In this document: positions 18,252 through 31,861 of the stretch, piece after piece | Layout of the letters: each line of letters begins with the position of its first letter | Position numbering within the stretch: the first letter of the stretch is position 1 | Source of the DNA: an uncultured beta proteobacterium | GTDB lineage: Bacteria > Pseudomonadota > Gammaproteobacteria > Burkholderiales > Burkholderiaceae_C | Length of the DNA stretch: 64,000 bases | Reading direction: 5' to 3' | Assembly (NCBI GenBank): GCA_903838565.1 | Contig: CAILZB010000027.1 | Location: forward strand, 1 to 64,000 | Translations under genes and position numbers: made by a program | The notes under the pieces: model-generated | The model's database searches: none | Seen by the model: the letters and a program-made list of their open reading frames with translations, nothing else | Told to the model about the DNA's origin: nothing

Positions 18252-18282
18252 AAGGAAACCGCCGAGCGTTGCCGCTCGGCGG
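18252..18282 (-). terminator. hairpin between carB and greA
   Basis: A perfect 10-bp stem, CCGCCGAGCG (18259-18268) with CGCTCGGCGG (18273-18282), closes a 4-nt loop. On the minus strand it is followed by TTTCCTTTT. It should terminate or reduce transcription leaving carB, making greA partly independent. Confidence 0.75.
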
Positions 18283-18317
18283 TGTCTTGATGTGGCGATT
18301 ATGCCGTGATTGCCGGA

Positions 18318-21575
<3,258 letters not shown>

Positions 21576-21593
21576 ATTTGCTCCCGCAGGACC

Positions 21594-21625
21594 GCTCCAA
21601 GGGAGCAATGGCCCCCTCGGGGGGC
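21594..21625. repeat. G/C-rich double hairpin between carA and carB
   Basis: Two small palindromes lie in tandem: GCTCC-AA-GGGAGC (21594-21606) and GCCCCC-TC-GGGGGGC (21611-21625). Very similar C-run/G-run palindromes recur between genes in Comamonadaceae, as I recall them; that should be counted. It may stabilise or attenuate the carAB message. Confidence 0.5.
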
Positions 21626-21656
21626 AGTGAAACGGCAGCGCCGCGAACGTGGGTGC

Positions 21657-22844
21657 TCATGATCTCTTCTCCATCAGCGCGGTGAAACGATCGAACAGGT
21701 AGGCGATGTCGTGCGGACCAGGCGAGGCTTCGGGGTGGCCCTGGAAGCTGAATGCCGGCTTGTCGGTGCGCATGAGGCCTTGCAGCGTGCCGTCGAACAG
21801 GCTCACGTGCGTGGCGCGCAGGTTCGCGGGCAGGGATTTTTCGTCCACCGCAAAACCGTGATTCTGGCTGGTGATGCTGACGCGACCCGTGTCCAGGTCC
21901 TTCACCGGGTGATTCGCACCGTGGTGGCCGAACTTCATCTTGAAGGTTTGGGCACCACTGGCCAACGCCATGATCTGGTGCCCCAGGCAGATGCCGAAGG
22001 TCGGGATGCCGGTTTCCATCAGCTCGCGCGCTGCGGCAATCGCGTAGTCGCAGGGCTGCGGGTCGCCCGGGCCGTTGGACAGGAAGATGCCGTCGGGTTT
22101 GAGTTTGAGCACCTCGGCCGCGCTCGTCTGCGCCGGAACCACCGTGACCTTGCAGCCGCGCGAGCTCAGCATGCGCAGGATGTTGAACTTCACGCCGAAA
22201 TCAAATGCGATAACGTGAAACTTGGGTGCTCCTTGCGTCCCATAACCGGGCTTGCCCGCCAGATCGGGATGGGACAGCTGCCACTCGGTCTGCGTCCAGG
22301 GATAGGACGCCGTGGAAGACACCACCTTGGCCAGATCCAGGCCCGACATGTTCGGTGCCAACCGTGCCTGGGCAACAGCCTGGTCCTTCAGGGCCTGCGT
22401 CACCGCCTCACCGGCAGCGAGGGCCAGGATGCAGCCGTTCTGCGCGCCCGCCGTGCGCAAATGGCGCGTCAGCATGCGGGTGTCGACGTTGGCAATCGCC
22501 ACCGTCTTTTCCTGCACCAGATACTGCGACAGCGGCATCGTCTGGCGAAAGTTGGACGCCAGCAGCGGCAGATCCTTGATGATGAGCCCGGCGGCGTGGA
22601 TGCGCGCGGCCTCGACGTCCTCGAGGTTGACGCCGGTATTGCCGATGTGCGGGTAGGTGAGCGTGACGATCTGCTGGCAGTAGCTGGGGTCGGTCAGGAT
22701 TTCCTGATAACCCGACATGGCGGTGTTGAACACCACCTCGCCGACTGTGGAGCCAGAGGCTCCAATGGAGTTTCCAACAAAGACCGTGCCGTCTGCAAGC
22801 GCCAGGATGGCGGGTGGGAAATTTCCCTGTAAAGACAAAAGCAC
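21657..22844 (-). CDS. carA: carbamoyl-phosphate synthase small subunit
   Basis: A 395-residue glutamine amidotransferase subunit that supplies ammonia to CarB. The N-terminal CPSase domain opens with [15 protein letters not shown]. The class I glutaminase domain has the nucleophile Cys in [12 protein letters not shown] and the catalytic His in [13 protein letters not shown]. The start is a GTG at 22844, preceded by CGGAG at good spacing; no better ATG exists near it. It is the first gene of a carA-carB operon. Confidence 0.96.
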   Translation of the reverse strand: MLLSLQGNFPPAILALADGTVFVGNSIGASGSTVGEVVFNTAMSGYQEILTDPSYCQQIVTLTYPHIGNTGVNLEDVEAARIHAAGLIIKDLPLLASNFRQTMPLSQYLVQEKTVAIANVDTRMLTRHLRTAGAQNGCILALAAGEAVTQALKDQAVAQARLAPNMSGLDLAKVVSSTASYPWTQTEWQLSHPDLAGKPGYGTQGAPKFHVIAFDFGVKFNILRMLSSRGCKVTVVPAQTSAAEVLKLKPDGIFLSNGPGDPQPCDYAIAAARELMETGIPTFGICLGHQIMALASGAQTFKMKFGHHGANHPVKDLDTGRVSITSQNHGFAVDEKSLPANLRATHVSLFDGTLQGLMRTDKPAFSFQGHPEASPGPHDIAYLFDRFTALMEKRS

Positions 22845-22966
22845 TGGGTTCTCCGAATGAGTTACGGGTGCGCCCCAGCTGGCTCAAGAACGCATTCTTG
22901 CTTGCTGCTTGGTTCGGGAAAAGGCTTGAGTTGCGCTTGGGCGTTCCGCTTTAAGAAAAGCCACTC

Positions 22967-22972
22967 ATTATA
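22967..22972 (-). promoter_or_regulatory. possible -10 element of the carAB promoter
   Basis: A perfect TATAAT on the minus strand lies about 120 bp upstream of the carA start, in an otherwise GC-rich gap. No good -35 hexamer is found at 16-18 bp, so a regulated or extended promoter is possible. The 120-bp leader shows no riboswitch that I recognise. Confidence 0.4.
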
Positions 22973-23040
22973 GCTGCCTGCACCCCATCGCCCGGATGCA
23001 AGCCAGGCCACCGGCGTTGCGCCGATGGCCTTTGTATCGA

Positions 23041-23997
23041 TCAGCTTCCTACCAAATCGGCGAGGATGGCCGCGAGTTCCTTGGGTTTGGACAGGAACGA
23101 CGAATGGCTGGACTCCAGCGTGCGCACCACGGTCTTGTTTTTCGGCGTGAACGCATCGGCCGCCGCGATCAAGCTGTCTGCCAGCGTGGGCGGAACGATG
23201 TGGTCCATCGAGCACTTGATGTAGGCGCGGCGCAGCGACCCCCAGTTCTTTGCCGTCAACGCAATCTTCGCGGTCAGCGGTGCGACCGGGTCGTCGGTCA
23301 CCAGCATATTGGCCCACGCCGCGAAGTCGGCATCGCTGGCGTCCGCGCAGTAGGCTGCCTTGATGGTCGCGCGAACCTGTGGATCGGGCGTGTTCAGGTC
23401 GACCCGGCTCGCGCCGATGACGGCCGGGTCGCCGATGCCACCGGTGCGTCCCTGGGCGATGTAGGAATCGCCAAATCCGGGTTTGGAGAACAGGTCCGGG
23501 ATCAGCGACTCGTTGTTGCCAATCATCACGCCCGAGAGGTAGATCAATCCCGCGATCTTGGACGAGCGCGACTCGCCCACCGCGTTCAGCGTGAGCCCCC
23601 CCAAACTGTGTCCCACCAGGACGATGGGGCCTTCATCGGCCTGATGCAACTGGTCCACCAGATTACCCACGGAATTCACGTAGTCGGCCAGCGTGATCGA
23701 AGCGTCGGGAGACACCTCGCTCAGGTAGGCCGCGCTGTCGAAGGGCCGCGCATAGGCGGAGACGGGGAACCGCGCGTTCAGGCCGGTGCCAGGGAGGTCG
23801 ATGGCCAGTACGCGCAGCCCGGACATCACCAGATAAGGCGTGACCCTGGCCCAGCAAAAAGAGCTGTGCAGGGAGCCAGGCACCAGCACCAGCAGGGGCC
23901 CGCCATGTTTCGCACTACCGCCGCCGCAGGCCGACAGGCCGGTCGCAGCCAGGCCGCCGGCCAGCGCGCCGGAAATGAATCTTCTTCGATCAGTCAT
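23041..23997 (-). CDS. exported alpha/beta hydrolase
   Basis: A 318-residue alpha/beta hydrolase with an N-terminal twin-arginine-like lipoprotein signal (RRRFISGALAGG, then LSACGGG). The nucleophile elbow is GHSLGG, a catalytic Asp is likely in the 240-270 region and the His lies in SSHSSF. It is related to the plant hydroxynitrile lyase/methylesterase-like group; the substrate is unknown. The ATG at 23997 begins the signal; an upstream start would bury it. It stands alone, 150 bp or more from its neighbours. Confidence 0.8.
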   Translation of the reverse strand: MTDRRRFISGALAGGLAATGLSACGGGSAKHGGPLLVLVPGSLHSSFCWARVTPYLVMSGLRVLAIDLPGTGLNARFPVSAYARPFDSAAYLSEVSPDASITLADYVNSVGNLVDQLHQADEGPIVLVGHSLGGLTLNAVGESRSSKIAGLIYLSGVMIGNNESLIPDLFSKPGFGDSYIAQGRTGGIGDPAVIGASRVDLNTPDPQVRATIKAAYCADASDADFAAWANMLVTDDPVAPLTAKIALTAKNWGSLRRAYIKCSMDHIVPPTLADSLIAAADAFTPKNKTVVRTLESSHSSFLSKPKELAAILADLVGS

Positions 23998-24217
23998 TGT
24001 CAAAGTCTTTCTATGGTTGTTGTCGATGGATTTCGTCAAAGCCGCCTCAAGGCGGCCCGGGCGAATCTAAGGGGCCCTTTCCATAGAAGATTGACATTTC
24101 GCAAGTGGTTGGAGAGGCGGCAGCATTTGCCGTCCTTTTGAGAACATCGAAGACCCAGCAACCCCGTCGAAGCTCATGGCGTGCCGGCACCGCAGCCATG
24201 CGCCAGTCTGCCCTGCG

Positions 24218-24997
24218 CTAGCTGGGGCGGGCCACGGCGCTCGCGTGCAGGCAAATGGCGGCGGCGGCGGCGACGTTGAGCGACTCCTCGCCGCCGGGTT
24301 GGGCAATGCGGATGGCTTGAGTCGCGCGCTGGTTCAACTCAGTGCAGACGCCCTGCCCTTCGTGCCCCAGTGCCCAGATGCAGGGCATGGGCAGCTTGGC
24401 CTGGTGCAGAAACTCACCCTGGTGCGAACTGGTGACGAGCAGCGGCAACTCCAGCGCGTCCAGATCCGACAACTGCGCCCCCTCGATCAGGCTCAGTCCG
24501 AAATGGGCGCCCATGCCGGCGCGAAGCACCTTGGGACTCCACAGCGCCGCGGTTCCGCTGAGCGCGATCACCTGGCCAAAACCAAAGGCCGAAGCGCTGC
24601 GCAAAATGGAGCCGACGTTGCCTGCGTCCTGCACCCGGTCCAAGATCACGCTGGCCTGCCTGGGCGCAATCGGCGCTGCCGCGGGAAGGTCGATCACGAA
24701 ACCCATCTTTGCCGGAGACTCAAGCGTGCTCAAGGCCCGCCACAGACCGTCATTCAGCACCAGGGTTTTTCCCGCTGTGCCAGACCACTCCCTGGGGGCG
24801 AGGGGCCAAAACGACGAGGAAAAGACCGCCAGCGCCGGTTTCACGCCGCGCGCCAGCGCGGCGCGGCACAGGTGATCGCCCTCGATCCAGACGCGATCGG
24901 CTTTTCGATAGGCCGTGTTGTCCTGGGCCAGTCGGCGCAGCGCCTTGAACTGAGGGTTCTCCCCCGACGCGATGACGAGAACGTCGGGCGTGGTCAC
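24218..24997 (-). CDS. TrmH/SpoU family RNA 2'-O-methyltransferase
   Basis: A 259-residue SPOUT methyltransferase. An N-terminal substrate-binding domain ([11 protein letters not shown]) is followed by the three SpoU motifs: [24 protein letters not shown] and [16 protein letters not shown]. It probably methylates a ribose in rRNA or tRNA; the exact nucleotide cannot be assigned. The GTG at 24997 is chosen because it overlaps the rnhB stop by 4 bp (GTGA), and longer frames run through rnhB. It is the last gene of the lpx-rnhB run. Confidence 0.88.
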   Translation of the reverse strand: MTTPDVLVIASGENPQFKALRRLAQDNTAYRKADRVWIEGDHLCRAALARGVKPALAVFSSSFWPLAPREWSGTAGKTLVLNDGLWRALSTLESPAKMGFVIDLPAAAPIAPRQASVILDRVQDAGNVGSILRSASAFGFGQVIALSGTAALWSPKVLRAGMGAHFGLSLIEGAQLSDLDALELPLLVTSSHQGEFLHQAKLPMPCIWALGHEGQGVCTELNQRATQAIRIAQPGGEESLNVAAAAAICLHASAVARPS

Positions 24998-25617
24998 GAT
25001 GAATGCTGCGCCAGGGCGATGCGCACCGGCGCAAACGAACGACGGTGCTGGTCGCAGGGACCGTGCTCCTTCAATGCGGCCAGATGTTGTGCCGTGCCGT
25101 AGCCCTTGTGCCGCGCAAAACCGTACTGCGGGTAGCGCAGATCCAGCTCCAGACAGGCGCGGTCGCGCCAGACCTTGGCCAGGATCGACGCGGCCGAGAT
25201 CGCGGGGATCAACGCGTCGCCCTTGACGATGGCTTCGGCGCGTATCTCCATCACGGGAATGCGGTTGCCGTCCACCAGCACCAGCTGCGGCTTCAGACGC
25301 AACCCCTGCACCGCGCGGCGCATGGCCAGCATCGTGGCCTGCAGGATGTTCAGCGTGTCGATCTCCTCCACGCTCGCCTGCGCAATGGAGCAGCACAGGG
25401 CCTTGGCAAGTATCTCGTCGTAGAGCCGCTCGCGGCGCAGCGCGGTCAGAACTTTGGAGTCGGCCAGGCCCTTGATCGGATGCAGCTCATCGAGTATCAC
25501 TGCGGCCGCCACCACCGGCCCCGACAGCGGGCCACGGCCGGCCTCGTCCACGCCGGCGATCAGGCCGACGTCGTTCCAGGGCAGTTGTTCAGGAATGGAG
25601 AACTTTTTCGATCGCAT
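24994..25617 (-). CDS. rnhB: ribonuclease HII
   Basis: A 207-residue enzyme that cleaves RNA in RNA-DNA hybrids and at misincorporated ribonucleotides. The active-site start [15 protein letters not shown] holds the Asp-Glu pair. Further acidic residues fit [10 protein letters not shown] and the Asp after ILAKVWRD, and HKGYGT follows. The start lies 29 bp inside lpxB, so translation is coupled. The order lpxA-lpxB-rnhB matches many gammaproteobacteria and betaproteobacteria. Confidence 0.94.
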   Translation of the reverse strand: MRSKKFSIPEQLPWNDVGLIAGVDEAGRGPLSGPVVAAAVILDELHPIKGLADSKVLTALRRERLYDEILAKALCCSIAQASVEEIDTLNILQATMLAMRRAVQGLRLKPQLVLVDGNRIPVMEIRAEAIVKGDALIPAISAASILAKVWRDRACLELDLRYPQYGFARHKGYGTAQHLAALKEHGPCDQHRRSFAPVRIALAQHSS

Positions 25618-26737
25618 CGGCGGCCAGTCGGCAGGTGTCGCGTTGCAGCTCGAGGTGCAACGCGGTGAATTTTTCTTGAAGAGAATCGATTTTGCCCGGC
25701 GCGGCGTCCAGCCACTGCAGCACCGCTGCGCACAGCGCCTGCGGAGTGGCCGCAGCCTGGAGCAACTCGGGAACGACGAACTCGCGGCACAGGATGTTGG
25801 GCAGGCCGACCCAGGGTTGGATCTGCTTGGGCGCCATGATGTGCCAGGACAGCCAGTGCATGTTGTAGGCGATCACCATGGGCCGCTTGAACAGCGCGGC
25901 CTCCAGGGTTGCGGTGCCGCTGGCGATCAGCGTCACGTCGCAGGCGGCGAGCGCCGTGTGGGACTGGCCGGACGTCACCAGAACCTGATCCTGCAATCCG
26001 CTGGCGCGAACCAGCGCCTGAACCTCGTCCATCAGACCGGGCGCTGCCGGCAGCACGAAGCGCACGCCTGGACGCGCTTGCCGAAGGAGTGCAGCCGCGG
26101 CCAGGAATCGGGGGGCGATGTATTTCAGCTCGGCCTTGCGGCTGCCGGGCAGGATGGCCACGACCTGCGCATCCTGCTGCAGACCGATGGCATGGCGCGC
26201 AGCCACCTTGTCCGGCTGCAATGGAATGACGTTGGCCAGCGGGTGACCGACGTAGGTGGCGGCAATGCCGTGTTGCGCCAGCAAGGCCGGCTCGAAAGGA
26301 AACAGGCACAGCACATGGTCGGCGCTGCGCCGGATCTTCTGGACGCGCTGGGGGCGCCAAGCCCAGATCGACGGACACACGAAATGCACGGTCTTGATGC
26401 CCTGGGCCTTGAGATCCGCTTCCAGATCGAGGTTGAAATCGGGCGCATCCACGCCGATGAAGACATCGGGCGGCGCGGCCAACAGCCGCGTCTTGAGTTG
26501 CTTGCGGATGCCAGAGATTTCGCGGTAGTGGCGCAACACCTGGGCGTAGCCGCTGATGGCCAGCTTGCTGTTGGGCCACCAGGCCTTGAAACCCTGTTGC
26601 AGCATCTGCGGCCCGCCGATGCCCGCGGCCGCCAGCGTGGGCCAGCGCGAACGCAGGCCTTGCAGCAGCAGTCCGGCGAGCAGATCCCCGGACGCCTCGC
26701 CTGCAACCAGGGCAAAGTGCGGCGCGGCCGTGGGCAT
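25589..26737 (-). CDS. lpxB: lipid-A-disaccharide synthase
   Basis: A 382-residue GT19 glycosyltransferase that joins UDP-diacylglucosamine and lipid X to make the lipid A disaccharide at the inner membrane. Family features are the start [15 protein letters not shown], the conserved PSIWAW segment and the C-terminal [12 protein letters not shown] block. The ATG at 26737 gives the family N-terminus. It follows lpxA with a gap of 28 bp. Confidence 0.95.
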   Translation of the reverse strand: MPTAAPHFALVAGEASGDLLAGLLLQGLRSRWPTLAAAGIGGPQMLQQGFKAWWPNSKLAISGYAQVLRHYREISGIRKQLKTRLLAAPPDVFIGVDAPDFNLDLEADLKAQGIKTVHFVCPSIWAWRPQRVQKIRRSADHVLCLFPFEPALLAQHGIAATYVGHPLANVIPLQPDKVAARHAIGLQQDAQVVAILPGSRKAELKYIAPRFLAAAALLRQARPGVRFVLPAAPGLMDEVQALVRASGLQDQVLVTSGQSHTALAACDVTLIASGTATLEAALFKRPMVIAYNMHWLSWHIMAPKQIQPWVGLPNILCREFVVPELLQAAATPQALCAAVLQWLDAAPGKIDSLQEKFTALHLELQRDTCRLAADAIEKVLHS

Positions 26738-26765
26738 GTCCTTCACGTGAAGATCAGCTCGGACG

Positions 26766-27554
26766 TCAGCGCGCAATGCCGCGCTCGACCTTGGCCAGAA
26801 ACTCGTTCATCAGCGCAATGTCGGCCGCGGCTTCGGGGGCGTCCGACGCCAGCGCCGCAATCGCCACAGAGGCGTCAGCCAGCGTCTTGCCCTGCCGGTA
26901 CAACAGGCGATGCATCTGCTTGACGGCGGCCAGGCGCTTGTCGGTAAAACCGCGCCGACTCAGTCCCACGCTGTTGACGCCGCGCACGGCAAGCGGGTTG
27001 CCGTCGACCAGCATGTACGGCGGAACGTCCTGAGTCACTGCGCTGGCAAAACCGACCATGGCGTGCGCGCCGACCTTGACGAATTGGTGGATGCCCACGA
27101 GTCCGCCGACCGTGACCCAATCAGCCAGGTGCACATGCCCGCCCAGATTCGTGTTGTTCGCCAGCGTCGTGTGGTCGTCGACCTGGCAGTCGTGCGCGAT
27201 GTGGGTGTAGGCCATGATCCAGTTGTGGTTGCCAACGCGCGTCACGCCGCCCGCCCCCACGACGCCCAGGCTGAAGGTGCAGAACTCGTGGATCCGGTTG
27301 TGGTCGCCGATCACCAGTTCCGTGGGCTCGCCGCCGTATTTCTTGTCCTGCGGGATCGTGCCGATCGAATTGAACTGGAAGATGTGGTTGTTCGTGCCAA
27401 GCGTGGTGTGGCCCTCGATCACGCAATGCGCGCCGATCTTCGTTCCCGCGCCGATGCGCACATGCGGGCCGATCACGGTGTAAGGGCCGACGCTGACGGT
27501 GCTGTCGAGTTGCGCCCCGGGGTCGACCAGGGCCGTGGAGTGGATGAGGGTCAT
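26766..27554 (-). CDS. lpxA: UDP-N-acetylglucosamine acyltransferase
   Basis: A 262-residue enzyme catalysing the first step of lipid A synthesis. Left-handed beta-helix hexapeptide repeats fill residues 1-190, with the catalytic His expected in the [12 protein letters not shown] segment, and a helical C-terminal domain follows. The ATG at 27554 is chosen since the family begins with the repeat ([10 protein letters not shown]). It lies 20 bp after fabZ in the lpxD-fabZ-lpxA-lpxB order. Confidence 0.96.
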   Translation of the reverse strand: MTLIHSTALVDPGAQLDSTVSVGPYTVIGPHVRIGAGTKIGAHCVIEGHTTLGTNNHIFQFNSIGTIPQDKKYGGEPTELVIGDHNRIHEFCTFSLGVVGAGGVTRVGNHNWIMAYTHIAHDCQVDDHTTLANNTNLGGHVHLADWVTVGGLVGIHQFVKVGAHAMVGFASAVTQDVPPYMLVDGNPLAVRGVNSVGLSRRGFTDKRLAAVKQMHRLLYRQGKTLADASVAIAALASDAPEAAADIALMNEFLAKVERGIAR

Positions 27555-27574
27555 GGCTGCTTGCGGCGTTCGAT

Positions 27575-28015
27575 CTACCCCACCGTGCGCACGGTGCACA
27601 TGAAGTCGGCTTCGCAGGCCACCTGGCCGTCCACGCGGGTCACGCCCTTGAACTTGTAGATGCCGGCCTTCTGGCGCTCGATCGACACGTCCATGATCAA
27701 CTGGTCGCCGGGCTCCACCGGACGCTTGAAGCGCGCACTGTCAATGCCGGCGAAATAGATCACGGACTTGTCGTCCGTGCCGGCGCCCATGGCCTCGAAC
27801 GCCAGCAGGCCCGCCGCCTGCGCCATGGCTTCGATGATCAATACGCCCGGCATCACCGGACGGTGCGGAAAGTGGCCGACAAAGAAAGGCTCGTTGATGG
27901 TCACGTTCTTCAGCGCCTTGATGCGCTTGCCGGTCTCGATCTCCAGCACGCGGTCCACCAGCAGGAAGGGATAGCGATGCGGCAGCTTTTTCAGGATTTC
28001 GTGGATGTCCATCAT
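27575..28015 (-). CDS. fabZ: 3-hydroxyacyl-ACP dehydratase FabZ
   Basis: A 146-residue hotdog-fold dehydratase of fatty acid synthesis. The catalytic His and Glu lie in [20 protein letters not shown]. Two adjacent ATG codons start the gene, the first at 28015, overlapping the lpxD stop (ATGA). This location is the standard lpxD-fabZ-lpxA arrangement, which balances phospholipid and lipid A supply. Confidence 0.96.
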   Translation of the reverse strand: MMDIHEILKKLPHRYPFLLVDRVLEIETGKRIKALKNVTINEPFFVGHFPHRPVMPGVLIIEAMAQAAGLLAFEAMGAGTDDKSVIYFAGIDSARFKRPVEPGDQLIMDVSIERQKAGIYKFKGVTRVDGQVACEADFMCTVRTVG

Positions 28016-28995
28016 GTCGGTTTTCTTTCTATGATTTTTTCTAGCGCCTTGATGCGCTCGCGCAGACTGTGCAATTGCTTGAGCGTGGCCGCATTTTTTT
28101 CCCAGGCGGCATTCTCATCGATCGGGAAGAAGCCGGTGTAGTGACCCGGCTTGTGGAGGGAGCGCGTCACCATCGACGTGGCAGAGATATGCACGTTGTC
28201 GGCCAGCGTCAAATGCCCCAGCACGTTGGCCGCACCACCGATGGTGCAGTGCGCGCCGATCACGGCGCTGCCGGCCACGGCCGAGCAACCCGCCATCGCC
28301 GTGTGCTCGCCGATCTGCACGTTGTGCCCGATCTGGATCAGGTTGTCGAGCTTCACGCCGTCGGCGATCACCGTGTCGCTCAAGGCGCCGCGGTCGATGC
28401 AGGTGTTCGCGCCGATCTCGACGTCGTTGCCGATGCGCACGGCGCCGAGTTGTTCGATCTTTTCCCAGGTGCCCGCATGGGGCGCAAAGCCAAAGCCATC
28501 GGCCCCCAGCACCACGCCCGGATGCAGGATGCAGCGCGCGCCCACGATGCAGTTCTCACCGACTGTCACGCCCGACTTGAGCACGGTGCCGGCACCGATG
28601 CGGGCACCACGTTCCACCACGCAAAGGGGCCCGATGCTGGCGGTCGCATCGACAAAGGCCAGCTCATCGATCACGGCGCTGGGATGAAGGCGAGGGCCTT
28701 GGGCCGAACTGTGCTGCTTCTTCCACAGCTGGGTCAGACGGGCGTAGTAGAGGTAGGGTTGCTCCACCACGAGGTGGTCGCCACGCAGCGCTGCGGCTTC
28801 CCGCAGCGCCGGAGCCACGATCACGCAGCCGGCGCATGAGCTTGCCAGTTGCCCGAGGTATTTCGCGTGAGTGATGAAAGTCAGTTCGCTGGGTCCGGCC
28901 GATTCCAGCGGCGCCAGGGCGGTGATGAGTCGTTGCGGGTCGCCGCAGAGTTCCCCCCCGAGCGCCTCGACGACTGAAGCTAAACGCAGCGCCAC
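28012..28995 (-). CDS. lpxD: UDP-3-O-acylglucosamine N-acyltransferase
   Basis: A 327-residue trimeric left-handed beta-helix acyltransferase, third step of lipid A synthesis. An N-terminal uridine-binding domain (residues 1-100) precedes hexapeptide repeats such as [18 protein letters not shown]; a C-terminal helix follows. The start is a GTG at 28995 with no clear Shine-Dalgarno; it lies 17 bp after the ompH stop and may depend on coupling to it. Confidence 0.95.
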   Translation of the reverse strand: MALRLASVVEALGGELCGDPQRLITALAPLESAGPSELTFITHAKYLGQLASSCAGCVIVAPALREAAALRGDHLVVEQPYLYYARLTQLWKKQHSSAQGPRLHPSAVIDELAFVDATASIGPLCVVERGARIGAGTVLKSGVTVGENCIVGARCILHPGVVLGADGFGFAPHAGTWEKIEQLGAVRIGNDVEIGANTCIDRGALSDTVIADGVKLDNLIQIGHNVQIGEHTAMAGCSAVAGSAVIGAHCTIGGAANVLGHLTLADNVHISATSMVTRSLHKPGHYTGFFPIDENAAWEKNAATLKQLHSLRERIKALEKIIERKPT

Positions 28996-29012
28996 ACCGT
29001 GATCACGAAGGG

Positions 29013-29519
29013 TTACTTGGCCGAGTTCATGGCCTTGAGCACGCGGTCGGTGATGTCGTGCTTGGGATTCATGTACACCGCCTCCTGCAGGATCACGTCG
29101 TATTTCTCGCTCTCGGCCACCTGCTTGATGATCTTGGTCGCGCGCTCCTGCACCTGCTGCAATTCCTCATTCTTGCGCGAGGTCAGGTCTTCCTGAAACT
29201 CACGCCGCCGGCGTTGATACTCGCGGTCCTGATCGACCAGTTGCTTCTGGCGCGCGTTGCGCTGCGCCTCGGGCAGCGTGGGCGCCTCGCGCTCGAACTT
29301 TTCACTCGCATTCTTGAGCGTATTGCCCAAGTCGACCAGTTCCTTCTCGCGCTTCGAAAATTCCTGCTCGAGCTTGGTCTGAGCCGCCTTGGCGCTGTTC
29401 GATTCCTTCAATAGCCGATCTGCATTCACGAATCCCACACGAAACTCCTGCGCGTGCGCGATCAGGCAGACCGCGGCCAGCAGAAAGGCCAGCAGGTTCC
29501 GAGGTACAAGATATTTCAT
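29013..29519 (-). CDS. skp: periplasmic chaperone Skp/OmpH
   Basis: A 168-residue protein with a signal peptide cut after AHA and a long charged coiled-coil body (residues 40-140). This is the jellyfish-like Skp chaperone that carries unfolded outer-membrane proteins across the periplasm. The start overlaps the bamA stop by one base (TAATG), so its synthesis is coupled to that of the BamA insertase it feeds. Confidence 0.93.
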   Translation of the reverse strand: MKYLVPRNLLAFLLAAVCLIAHAQEFRVGFVNADRLLKESNSAKAAQTKLEQEFSKREKELVDLGNTLKNASEKFEREAPTLPEAQRNARQKQLVDQDREYQRRRREFQEDLTSRKNEELQQVQERATKIIKQVAESEKYDVILQEAVYMNPKHDITDRVLKAMNSAK

Positions 29520-31816
29520 TAGAAAGACGTTCCAATGTTGAATTGAAGAGCCTGGATTCTATCCCCAGGGTAAAGCGTGATGGGTCGGGCGTAGGACAGT
29601 CGCAGCGGTCCCATCGGTGAAATCCAGCTGATGCCCACGCCATAGGAAGAACGCAGCTGGTTCAAGCGGAACTTTTCTGATTCAGCGAAAACATTGCCTG
29701 CGTCCAAAAAGGCGTAGCCACGCAGCGTCTTGTCGTTGCCGGCGCCGGGGAAAGGCGAACTGATTTCCGCGTTGAGGTTGACCTTTTTGGGGCCGCCGAC
29801 GACCGAACCGGAGACGTCGCGCGGGCCCAGTGTGCCCTGCTCGAAGCCCCGCACCGACCCCAAACCGCCCGAATAGTAGTTCTTGAAAACGGGGTACACG
29901 CGCCCCCCCAGCCCCACGCCCCCATCCAATTCGAAGTTGGTGCCGAAGGTGATTTTCCGGGTGATCGGAAAGAACATCTGGTTCACATAACTGGCACGCA
30001 GGTAGCGCGCATCCCCGATCACGCTCATGTCCGTCGAAAGGCGCTGCATGCTGCCGCTGCTGGGCGTGGTTGCGCTGTCGCGGTCGTCACGGCCCCAGCC
30101 GATCGTCAGCGGTATGGCTGAGCTTTTATAGCCAAACTCGCTGCCGTAGGCCAGATAGGCCACCGGCATGTTGGTGCCGGGAACGATGTCGGTCTGTTCT
30201 GCCGCTGCTCCAAAAAACACCACGTCGCGCTCGCTGAACGGAACGCCGAAACTCGTTCCGGCGCCGAGCGTGCGCAGCTGGTAATTGCCGCCCAGATTCG
30301 AATACGGTGTGCTGGCACGGTAATAGGTGGAGAGCGTGCGCGAGATACCGTCGGGCGTGAAGTAGGGGTCGGTGGTGTTGACTGCCAGGACCTTGTTGTA
30401 CTTGCTGGTGTTGACCTCCAGGCCGAGGTAGTTGCCCGAGCCGAAGGCGTTGTCCTGCTTGACGCCGAACTGAAGGCCCAGCTTGTCTGCGCTTGAATAA
30501 CTTGCGCCCAGGCTGATGCTGCCGGTGGGTTTTTCCACCACGGTCAGCAGAATGTCGACTTGGTCGTTGGAACCCGGAACATCCTGGGTTTCGATGTTGA
30601 CTTCCTTGAAATAGCCCAGGCGGTCCACGCGGTCGCGCGACGCCTTGATCTTCTCGCCGTCGTACCAGGACGACTCCATCTGCCGGAACTCGCGCCGAAT
30701 GACTTCGTCCCGGGTGGTGTTGTTGCCGGCGACGTTGATGCGGCGCACGTAGGCGCGGCGCGACGGGTCGGCCTGCAGCACCAGCGTCACGGAATTGTTG
30801 CTTCGATCGATCTCCGGGCGCGCCTCGACACGGGCAAAGGCATAGCCGAAATTGCCGAAATATTCGGTGAACTTCTTGATCGTCTGAGCCACTTCCTCGG
30901 CGTTGTAGGCTTCACCGGGTTTGATCTTGATCTGGGCCTTGAATTCGTTTTCGCGGTTCAGGTAGTTGCCCTCCAGCTTCACGCTGGCGACCACGAAGCG
31001 CTCGCCTTCGGTGACGTTGACCGTGACCGAGATGTCCTGCTTGTCAGCCGAGATCGCCACCGGCGTCGAGTCGATCTTGAATTCCAGGTAACCCCGGTTC
31101 AGGTAGTAGGAGCGCAGCGTCTCCAGATCGGCATTGAGCTTGGTACGCGCGTAGTGGTTGGACTTGGTGTACCAGCTGAGCCAGCCGCCAGTATCCAGAT
31201 CGAACAGCCCCTTCAGGGTTGACTCGCTGAACACCTTGTTGCCGACGATGTGCATCTCCTTGATCTTGGAGGTCTCGCCCTCGACGATGGTGAACGTCAG
31301 ATTCACGCGATTGCGATCTGCGGGAGTGATGGTGGTCGTGACTTGGGCGCCATACAGGCTGCGGTTGATGTATTGGCGCAGCAGTTCCTGCTCTGCACGA
31401 TCCGCCAGCGCCTTGTCAAAAGGGCGCCCCTCGGCCAGACCGACATCGGTCATCGCCTTCTTCAGGATGTCCTTGTCGAACTCCTTGGCGCCGGAAAATT
31501 CGACCGCCGCCACCGTGGGGCGCTCCTGGACGATCACCACCAGCACGCCGTCGGCCACGTCGATGCGCACATCCTTGAACAGCCCCAGCCCAAACAGCGC
31601 GCGGATCGCCGCGGTTCCCTTGTCGTCGCTGTAGGTGTCTCCCACGCGCAGCGGCAGCGAGGCAAAGACCGTTCCGGGCTCGACCCGCTGCAAGCCTTCG
31701 ATCCGGATATCCTTCACCGAAAACGGCTCCACACCCCAGGCCAGTTGTGTGAGCAAGCTCAGCGCGCCCACGATCGAGACAGTGCGCAGTCGGAAACGGT
31801 TGAATTGAAATTTCAT
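29519..31816 (-). CDS. bamA: outer membrane protein assembly factor BamA
   Basis: A 765-residue outer-membrane insertase. After a signal peptide (cut near LAWG) it has five POTRA domains (about residues 30-430), then a 16-strand beta barrel including the conserved GSVRGFEQGTLGPRD segment and ending in a C-terminal Phe (NIGTSF). The ATG at 31816 starts the signal peptide. It follows rseP and precedes skp, the standard envelope order. Confidence 0.96.
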   Translation of the reverse strand: MKFQFNRFRLRTVSIVGALSLLTQLAWGVEPFSVKDIRIEGLQRVEPGTVFASLPLRVGDTYSDDKGTAAIRALFGLGLFKDVRIDVADGVLVVIVQERPTVAAVEFSGAKEFDKDILKKAMTDVGLAEGRPFDKALADRAEQELLRQYINRSLYGAQVTTTITPADRNRVNLTFTIVEGETSKIKEMHIVGNKVFSESTLKGLFDLDTGGWLSWYTKSNHYARTKLNADLETLRSYYLNRGYLEFKIDSTPVAISADKQDISVTVNVTEGERFVVASVKLEGNYLNRENEFKAQIKIKPGEAYNAEEVAQTIKKFTEYFGNFGYAFARVEARPEIDRSNNSVTLVLQADPSRRAYVRRINVAGNNTTRDEVIRREFRQMESSWYDGEKIKASRDRVDRLGYFKEVNIETQDVPGSNDQVDILLTVVEKPTGSISLGASYSSADKLGLQFGVKQDNAFGSGNYLGLEVNTSKYNKVLAVNTTDPYFTPDGISRTLSTYYRASTPYSNLGGNYQLRTLGAGTSFGVPFSERDVVFFGAAAEQTDIVPGTNMPVAYLAYGSEFGYKSSAIPLTIGWGRDDRDSATTPSSGSMQRLSTDMSVIGDARYLRASYVNQMFFPITRKITFGTNFELDGGVGLGGRVYPVFKNYYSGGLGSVRGFEQGTLGPRDVSGSVVGGPKKVNLNAEISSPFPGAGNDKTLRGYAFLDAGNVFAESEKFRLNQLRSSYGVGISWISPMGPLRLSYARPITLYPGDRIQALQFNIGTSF

Positions 31817-31861
31817 GAAGTAAGACCCGACCCCGATCGACGCGCGATCCAAGCCAGCAAG

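Noticed and set aside
24998..25396. Extension of the SpoU methyltransferase frame through rnhB
   Set aside because: It is a shadow of rnhB; the GTGA overlap at 24994-24997 explains the start.
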